From positions 1 to 35,000 of the forward strand of contig WVSO01000005.1 of NCBI GenBank assembly GCA_015689745.1: a stretch of DNA of 35,000 nt. The letters are read 5' to 3'. Position 1 is the first letter of the stretch; each line of letters opens with the position of its first letter. The position numbers and the translations under genes were made by a program. This document shows positions 34,826-35,000 of this stretch, one piece after another. This stretch comes from Rhodobacterales bacterium HKCCSP123 (GTDB lineage: Bacteria > Pseudomonadota > Alphaproteobacteria > Rhodobacterales > Rhodobacteraceae). Below the pieces are notes generated by a model, which had not been told where the DNA came from, did not search any database, and was given only the letters and a program-made list of their open reading frames with translations.

Positions 34826-35000
34826 ATGAGCATCGCCATGAAATTCTGCGGCCTGACGCGGCCGCAGGACATCGATGCCGCCGTGGAGGCGGGTGCGCGA
34901 TATGTCGGTTTCGTCTTCTTCCCGAAGTCGCCGCGTAACGTCACGATCGAGGCTGCGCGCGAGCTTGCGCTCGGGGTGCCGCCGGGTGTGGCCAAGGTCG
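34826..35000 (+). CDS. trpF: Phosphoribosylanthranilate isomerase, 5' end (runs off the window)
   Basis: The first 58 codons are present. [12 protein letters not shown] contains the catalytic cysteine of TrpF (C8 counted from ATG 34826), and [19 protein letters not shown] is the family block that follows. TrpF converts phosphoribosylanthranilate to the carboxyphenylamino-deoxyribulose phosphate in tryptophan synthesis. A second ATG at 34838, four codons in, is an alternative start. The gene continues beyond the window. Confidence 0.93.
   Translation, partial: MSIAMKFCGLTRPQDIDAAVEAGARYVGFVFFPKSPRNVTIEAARELALGVPPGVAKV

Overview
This is a GC-rich chromosomal window that looks like an alphaproteobacterium of the order Rhodobacterales (Roseobacter/Paracoccaceae type). 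The pointers are: a SAM/SAH-type riboswitch directly before metK, a class described from Rhodobacterales; the order ihfB - LapA-domain gene - trpF; a gene for the alphaproteobacterial/mitochondrial NDUFS4-like complex I subunit; and a class III transaminase that closely resembles, from memory, the structurally characterised enzyme of Ruegeria sp. TM1040. These are pattern-based judgements; no search was run.

Layout. 1-1447 (minus): a truncated MFS transporter behind a conserved protein of uncertain function. 1593-4622: miaB, then a convergent small secreted protein, then an OmpA-like protein and a lipoprotein that share a short cysteine-containing motif, closed by a clear intrinsic terminator. 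4795-10122: the phoH-ybeY-corC-lnt cluster (RNA/ribosome maintenance and lipoprotein maturation), with a Tat-exported flavin amine oxidase inserted between phoH and ybeY. 10141-11366: riboswitch-controlled metK. 11386-14647 (minus): a tight three-gene unit of site-2 protease with CBS domains, cardiolipin synthase and an EEP-family hydrolase. 14756-16963: trmB and an omega-transaminase. 17071-20948: a five-gene unit of two DUF4178 proteins with zinc ribbons, a 61-residue membrane peptide, a DUF350 membrane protein and a membrane-anchored spermidine-synthase-like protein. This is the best candidate for a poorly described system. 20956-23749 (minus): an orphan phage-like protein, an MhqD/MhqO-like hydrolase and dioxygenase pair, and a secreted hypothetical protein. 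23947-24549: a periplasmic rhodanese-like protein. A REP-like palindrome then overlaps the uvrB stop codon. 24655-26847 (minus): uvrB. 27257-28152: the complex I subunit, a GNAT acetyltransferase and tRNA-Arg(UCU).

From about 28153 to 33920 the window becomes accessory in character. It holds a TetR regulator with a palindromic operator inside its own promoter, a 699-residue fusion of an alpha/beta hydrolase with a GT-B glycosyltransferase, and a gene graveyard. The graveyard contains a ROK-regulator remnant with an internal stop, a diverged partial duplicate of an FAD oxidoreductase, and the tail of a sugar ABC-transporter ATPase, joined in one chimeric frame. The intact FAD oxidoreductase follows. 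Core genes resume at 34141 with ihfB, a LapA-domain protein and the start of trpF, which runs off the window.

Two themes link genes here. SAM-related functions include metK, trmB, miaB and the aminopropyltransferase-like protein. Amine/polyamine-type functions include the amine oxidase, the omega-transaminase, the SpeE-like module and the DAO-type oxidoreductase. Any functional link between them is inference.
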